Assembly: GCA_019096065.1 (NCBI GenBank)
Contig: JAGUCH010000005.1
Coordinates: 2,480,001 to 2,544,000, forward strand
Length of the DNA: 64,000 nt
Origin: Paracyclopina nana
Taxonomy: Eukaryota; Arthropoda; Copepoda; Cyclopoida; Cyclopettidae
Direction of reading: 5' to 3'
Part shown: positions 58,622 to 64,000 of the stretch, in pieces
Layout: the number at the start of each line of letters is the position of its first letter
Position numbering within the stretch: position 1 is the first letter of the stretch
Program-made: the position numbers and the translations under genes
The notes under the pieces: generated by a model
The model's database searches: none
The model's input: the letters and a program-made list of their open reading frames with translations, nothing else
What the model was told of the DNA's origin: nothing

Positions 58622-59066
58622 ATGCCTCGTTCCATGGACAAAGAATTTTTAGACACAATCAAAATCATCGGCGTTTTTCTGCTCATCATACTTGTGATTT
58701 ATTGGTGCTTCAAGTGTGCAAATACCAGGCCCGAATCAAACAGAAGACCAAGTTTGGATCCCTACCATATAAGGTACTTGCATGGGTACATTCATTAAGG
58801 TTTTTAGCTAATGTTGTGACAGGCCGAGGCCCGGAGTGTTTGTGGTTCCTGGAATGAATGGAACGTCACCATTAGGGCCTATAGCAGAAGTGAACAGAGA
58901 TTTGGACTATTATGGCTCTGATGGCTACGGAAACCTTTTAGTGACCACCCAAGACCTGCAGCAACTCTATGTAGTGAACCAGGCTGACAACCAAAGGACT
59001 GTCATTGTTCCGGTGATGAGAAATCCTAGCCCACCTCCGTCATACAACTCGTTGTACAATTTATAG
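58622..59066 (+). CDS. PPxY mini membrane protein D
   Basis: Exons 58622-58773 and 58823-59066, 131 residues. Short N-terminus, membrane span with IKIIGVFLLIILVIYWCF (very similar to protein C's KIIGVALLLIIVLWC), cysteines CFKC and a basic border, then the phase-2 intron. The tail contains Tyr-rich DLDYYGSDGYGN and ends SPPPSYNSLYNL. AATAAA at about 59111 is the first polyadenylation signal after gene A's, so B, C and D may share a transcript. It converges on the zinc-finger gene, with 62 bp between stops. Confidence 0.72.
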
Positions 59067-59128
59067 AATTAGATGATTTGTTGCATTGTATTTTGGAGGA
59101 ATTTGGCAATAAACTCTACACGGCATAT

Positions 59129-59627
59129 TTAATCAGACAAGAAAGAGAGGTCGCCTTCATCAAAACGGACGCATGATGGGAAGTCATCGAAATGCTGGCT
59201 TAATTCCTCATGCTTTGAAAACTTCTCCTTACAAGTGGAACATCGGTAGGAAAGGATGTCATCAAGGCTCATGTTGGCTACATCTGAATCTTTCATAATA
59301 ATTTCGGATGGCTTTTCTATTGTGGACCCGTAGTTTATAGCTTTGTTGCACAACGAGCTTTCTCGTTCTTCTTGGTTTTCGAGCACATCTTCGTTGAGGC
59401 TTTTGAATCGTTTGGCAGTTCTGCGCAATTGGCCATCTTTAGCAGGCATGAACTCTTTATCCAGGATGGAATTGCAGGTATGCAGCTTTTCGCCTTCCCT
59501 TGACGGAAAAACCACCAGGCACCGTTTGCATCTAATCTCAGCCGAAGAAGTTTGGAGCTTATTTTGAGATGAGGCTCTTCTCTTCCGAAAACTTTCTCCT
59601 CCCAACTGAGTGCAGCTGGCCTTGTTC
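59129..59627 (-). other. Second alternative terminal exon of the zinc-finger gene
   Basis: Begins after acceptor TTCCAG (ending at 59628) and starts with one base completing a phase-2 codon. It therefore joins directly to exon 61472-60507, which ends in phase 2. No ATG in this frame precedes it, so it is not an independent gene. Its domain order repeats that of the exon at 60402-59724, pointing to exon duplication. Confidence 0.65.
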
Positions 59628-61879
59628 CTGGAAGGAAATTTTTCATGAATGAGTTAATTAGGAGAGGTAATAGGCTTTTCAGGAAAGTTTAGAAATGGAA
59701 TATTTCATATATTTCAACGCTGATTACATCATAGCACTCATACAGTACAGATTAGTTTTGAGGTGAGCGTTCAGCTGCCGCTTGCTCATTTGCTTGGAGC
59801 AACCTTGGCATGTTTCAATTGAGTCATCTTCAGTATCTTCTTCGGAAACATTTTTGTCACTCACAGCTGCCTCCTCTTCTTCTTCCTCCTCTGAAACATT
59901 TTTGTCACTCACAGCTGCCTCCTCTTCTTCCTCCTCCTCAGATACATTTTTGTCACTCTCAGGCCCCTCTTCGTCGTCTTCGTCAGACTCCAAGAACTTT
60001 TCAATATCCTCAGGATTTGTTCTTTTTATAATAGGCTCAATTGCACTGATGGCATGATTTGGCTCAGCATGTCTCTTTCTAGTTGACGTGGCTGGCTTTC
60101 CCTGATCTCCATTCATAGCCAGAAGAACACACTCATGCAAAATTAGCATTTCTTTGGATGGAAACACAGTGTTACAATCGAGGCACCGAAACTCCATTGC
60201 TGTGGATCTGAGAGTTTTGCCCAGATCCAATTTGGACTTGTCAATTCCATCTTCGTACAGGCAGTCATTAATGACTCCGTGTACATTGCCGACGTGACGA
60301 GTGAACTTTTGCGAGCTTCGGCCATCAAAAGTCCTACTGCAAAAGGGACATTTCCAACCAGCGCCATTTTTCGACCCTGCATACTTTTCTAAGATGAGTT
60401 GGCTAAAAGTAGAGAAAGAAAGATGCTTTCTTCAAAAGTGATGCTTTTGGAAAAATGAGCTAGGATGGAAAAGTTCCTCTACTGAACAAATAAATGACCC
60501 GCTTACCTGTAATGATCGCAAAGGTGGGCGTTGAAAGGCTCGTTGACGACTTGATTGCATTTGGGACACATCAGTCCTTTGGCGGTCACATTGGACACAC
60601 TTGGCTTGTCCACCTGATGCTGAGGCTCTTCTACACTGCTGTTGTCTCTCCATGATTGGGAACTAGCCATGGAAGTCTCACTAGCAATCGATCCGTTGCT
60701 TTCAATTTTCAAGGAAAACTCTTTGGGGTAAAGCATTCTCGTCACGTCCGTCATGTCTTCAGCCTTTTCTTTCATAAATGCCTTGTATAATCGCCCATGA
60801 TCAATTGCATAATGTTTGGCCAACTCTCGTGAGGTAGACAAAATTTGCTCACAAGTCTTTTTGATACATTTCACTGGGTAGCTGCGAACCTTGACCCACG
60901 TTTCAAAGAACTTTTGATAATGAGCATAAGCGTAGTGCAACTTTAAATTGTTGGGATGGCTGAAGATCAGCTCAAACTTGCACAGTTTGCACTTGAGAGG
61001 CTCAACATTGGGATCGAGTGGGCCCAATTCCAGCTCACATTTGTGCTGCATCTGAGCCTCGAGGGAGGTGAACCCACTTGCACATGGAAGACACCGGTAT
61101 TCAGCATTGATGACAGAAGGTGGGTAGTTTGTCAAGTCTTCAGAGCGAACATTGAGTCCTGAAGCTTTTGGGCCCTTGCAGACATGTTTCTTCAGCCCTA
61201 TTTTGACTTTAAACGATCGGCCGCAGGTTTCACAGTTGAGAGGGGTATTTTTGTCCGAATCAACGTCTTTCAAATTAGTCACTTCTTTAATCTTTTCCTC
61301 TACGCGATCTCGGCAAGATTTGAAATGGGTTTTGAGCTCCGGCAATGTGCGCATCACTTTGGGACAAATGGGACATGAAACATCTTCGTGACTGCTATTG
61401 CTACTCCCCACATCTGGACTGATGACTTTTAGACCAGAGATGAAGGATTTGATGAGAGCTTCTCTGTGGCCTCTGCAAATGGGGGAAAAAGAAATAAACC
61501 ACAAATCCGATTTTCAATTTAAATGGACTTACTCTAAATGTGTGAGGAACTGATTTCGGCCAAAAAATTGGACGATGCAGAAATCGCATGTGAAAAAGGA
61601 CTTTTTCACAGTGACTCTGTCCGTGCCAACATTCAGCTCACTTAGGACTTTCACCATGAGATCGTGTTCAGCTTGGTTCTCGGCTTCCACAGGCTTGTTC
61701 TGGAGCGCCAAGTTGACTTTCTTCACAGTTTTGAGCAAGTTGGGCGATTCTAAGCGAAGTTGAACGTCCACGCTATTTGTCACCGGATTCACCGAAAATT
61801 TGACGCTGCTGTTTTCTTGGCTCATGCGGAAGAGCACAGCACAATCCACAAGCACTTTTTCAATGCGGCTGTTTTGCAT
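59129..61879 (-). CDS. Multi-zinc-finger nuclear protein with alternative last exons
   Basis: Exons 61879-61533 and 61472-60507 join in phase 2 to either 60402-59724 (663 residues) or 59627-59129 (603 residues). Common exons carry a ~115-residue N-terminal region, CDFCIVQFF, CPICPKVMRTLPELKTHF, CETCGRSFKVKIGLKKHVC, CLPCASGF and CKLCKFEL, and a final CPKCNQVV...C. These are C2H2/C2HC fingers, several atypical. The first last exon adds CPFCSRTFDG..H..H, FRCLDCNTVFPS...HEC, acidic repeats and CQGCSKQMSKRQLNAHL. The second repeats the same finger order (RCKRCLVVFPSREG..HTC, CSTCKEKFSKHEELSQHF). It is probably a DNA- or chromatin-binding factor; I do not recognise an orthologue. Polyadenylation of the distal form may use ATTAAA at its stop. 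Confidence 0.8.
59841..59964 (-). repeat. Acidic coding repeat
   Basis: Three tandem copies of a ~48-bp unit within the exon 60402-59724, each encoding SDKNVSE followed by a run of glutamates and, in two copies, AAV. Nearly identical units suggest recent slippage expansion. Confidence 0.85.
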
Positions 61880-64000
61880 TTTGGCACATGAATACTAGAA
61901 AAAAAATCCCGACGTGAATTGACGAAAAATTAAGGCTAAAGCAATTTGACGACAAATAGGAATGACTACAAGCTTCTAACAAGAAAACATTAGCTTCTTA
62001 CGTATTATTTCATTTAAACAGACGAGAAAGTTCACCTCTTCTGGCTGTCCACATCTCTTCATCAGGAGCTATATTTTAATTTTTAAGAATTTTGACACAG
62101 CGTGTTTTTGCATGAAGTTTTAAAGACATTGGTGGTATACGGGGTCAGAGAATATGTTTTTCGGCATAAGCTATCAGAAAACGCCACAATATTCCGCAGC
62201 CTTCGATCGACTGCGAATCTTAGAGAGGTAACGCTTTGCATCAAATTGAGCAGTGCGACTCTTATCTCGAAATTGAGGAAGTTTTAGCTTGAGACATTAC
62301 TTAGTAAGTCTCTTTGTTTCTCTTATGCATTAAGTAAAACATTTCTTTAGCTATTCCTTTTGCACCCACTTATATTCAGTTCATTTCCCGGTCTTTTGAC
62401 TCGCGCAGTTTTGACATATTCTCACGCTAGATGGCGCACCGAATGAAATTATACAAAAGTTTAGCAATCCCGAGAAAAGTCCGTCAAAACGCAACGCGTC
62501 AAAAATACTTCGCAAAGAACGAGTACGGTTGGAGATATCTTGAAGTTTAGAGCTGGAATCATGTGAATAACTAGTGTAAAAGGACGAAAACGAGGATTTG
62601 ACGTGTGAAGTGGGAGGGAGAGGTGCAAAGCTCGGAACTACTTTGACTGGTGTTGTTCTCCCTCTCTCCCCTCATGTCTCGCCGCCATGTTTGATAGTGG
62701 AAACGAGCGAGTTCTCTTTTCTTTCTCGACGCTCAACTGCTGGCTCGTGCATGTATGCATGCAGCCTTTGTGTGCACCAGCACGGCCACGATCAGGACAG
62801 CACACCCGTACACCCTCCCACACGGACTCGAGAAGCCATGGCCCAAAAACGGTTGGCCTTTTCCAAAAACCGTAAAACTTGAAAACGGAACGTTTCGGTC
62901 CTTCCCGAGGCTACGAAATGATGAAATCCTACTATGGGGTCTCTTGTCAATTAGAGGCCGAAGATGAGCCTTTTCCTGGCGCTTAATAGTGCGGGTGTGC
63001 TGTCCCCCCACGTATATAAGGCTGGTGTTGTGCGCTCGCCTCTTTAGTGCCCCTCCGTCACTCGGAGGTTGTGCATTCTCGGACGTCAAAGTTGTCGCAG
63101 TGGTTGCTCCTCGTCTCCAGCCTCGAGCCCGATTCGGGCCCCTAGGGCCGCAAAGTAGGGCTCGAACGTTCTTCATTGTGCTGACCGAGTGCGGAGTGAG
63201 ACCAACCACGACTTCAACTTGCATGCATGCCATCTTGCTCATGTAAGACTCCTTTCGCTTTTCAGCCTTTATTTTAGAGCCTTCTTCTTCGCGGATCGAT
63301 ATTGCTCGCAAAACTGTTTGTAGGGATTTTGCGACCGTCCATGGTAGCCTACGGCCTACCTGAACATAGGGGATGGGCTGGTTTCAATTCCAAGGCCCAA
63401 GTTTGTGGCGTAGGTACGCCACGAGCTCCAACTGCCATTAAGCCAATGACGCAGTTAGCTCGTTGTTCCCGACTTCAATATACCATCGTATGAAGTTGAC
63501 CCTCGTCATCTCAACGCTGCTCAAGGAAATGCAGATATGTGGCGAAGCTTCCTCTCGCATTATTACCGCACGTCCGCCACTTTATCATACCCTTACGGAC
63601 TGGCAAGGCTAAATGCTGGGCTTTTCGCCACCTCGGCCGATGGAGGCCGATACGAATGGGTTTTCAGCAACAACCCCATTTATTTCAGCCTTGGTGCAGC
63701 ATCGTTTCGAAAAAGCGAGTTGTTCGGCCCTCCTCGTGTGCTTCTTTATTTCGCGCTCAACGGCAACGATCATCATCATGCATTGTGGCTGCATGCAGCT
63801 TTTTGGTTCACGTCGGGCCGTGCCAGCCGCCATTTTGTCCCGGCAGCAGCCGAGCAAACTCGCATGAAGAAGCACAGTGGGAATGGCGTGTCCTTTTACC
63901 ACCACCTCTGGCCCCACCGTGCCCTCCAAGTGCGGCCCGCGAGGATTCGGCAGCCGAAATGCGCGCTTGCTCGCGCACACTCGCGGTCCCGCTCGTAAAG
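61880..64000. other. Promoter-like, GC-richer region without a supported gene
   Basis: Upstream of the minus-strand zinc-finger gene. From about 62600 the DNA becomes CpG-richer, with open frames on both strands that overlap and have no domains, as expected from base composition. YY1/Pho-like GCCGCCAT sites occur at 62681-62693 and 63826-63837. It is probably the 5' region or first exon/intron of a gene running beyond the window's right edge. Confidence 0.45.
62428..62437 (+). promoter_or_regulatory. CTCF-like site
   Basis: TAGATGGCGC matches the conserved arthropod/vertebrate CTCF core (YAGRKGGCGC), here in the context CACGCTAGATGGCGCACC. It lies about 550 bp upstream of the zinc-finger gene, between it and the GC-rich block, where an insulator would be plausible. 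A single match is weak evidence. Confidence 0.4.

Noticed and set aside
62733-63998. Overlapping 150-190-codon ORFs on both strands
   Set aside because: Base composition removes stops in this GC-rich block; no domains, no splice consistency, and frames coexist on both strands.

Overview
The window looks like nuclear DNA of an arthropod, most likely a crustacean with a compact genome. A branchiopod such as Daphnia is my best guess, but nothing here proves the species. The reasons are a nicotinic acetylcholine receptor of the arthropod alpha1-alpha4 type, two pickpocket-like DEG/ENaC channels, a secreted GH18/CBM14 chitinase, many 50-70 nt introns with GT-AG borders, TATA+TCAGT promoters, and genes packed tail to tail. 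I rebuilt gene models by hand from splice sites. Each model keeps one open frame, and its exon lengths sum to a multiple of three.

Layout. Positions 1-12489 are gene-poor; I see only two small minus-strand ORFs there. 12490-19081 (+) is the 3' ten exons of a nicotinic receptor alpha subunit, with two equal-sized mutually exclusive Cys-loop exons and an inverted-repeat element in an intron. 20742-22095 is an AT-rich element with terminal inverted repeats. 22188-28903 (+) holds two DEG/ENaC genes flanking a TAX1BP1/NDP52-like autophagy receptor. 28938-31319 (-) is a chitinase. 32887-33393 is a complete hAT-type MITE with an 8-bp target duplication. 33935-38935 (+) holds glutamate dehydrogenase, an orphan 7TM receptor and proteasome beta5. 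38952-40274 (-) holds two membrane proteins I do not recognise. 40755-43614 (+) holds two saposin-like secreted proteins and an amidohydrolase. 43615-45603 is repeat-bearing (a palindrome and two tRNA-like units). 45604-47361 (+) is an intronless FN3 receptor whose 3' end is repeated twice downstream. 48004-50472 (-) is TMEM184. 51636-54253 (+) holds a secreted nuclease and glucuronyltransferase I. 54295-55849 (-) is an Ig protein with a GFRP-like C-terminus. 56677-59066 (+) is a tandem cluster of four tiny membrane proteins ending in PPxSYxxL(F/Y). 59129-61879 (-) is a zinc-finger gene with two alternative last exons. 61880-64000 is GC-richer promoter-like DNA.

The most novel item is the four-gene cluster at 56677-59066. 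All four genes share the same two-exon plan, a phase-2 intron after the membrane span, juxtamembrane cysteines and a terminal PPxY motif. The last three are so close together (32-94 bp and 7 bp) that a shared transcript is likely. Housekeeping genes (GDH, proteasome beta5, glucuronyltransferase I, TMEM184) are interleaved with lineage-specific families; apart from the tandem families I see no pathway-level clustering.
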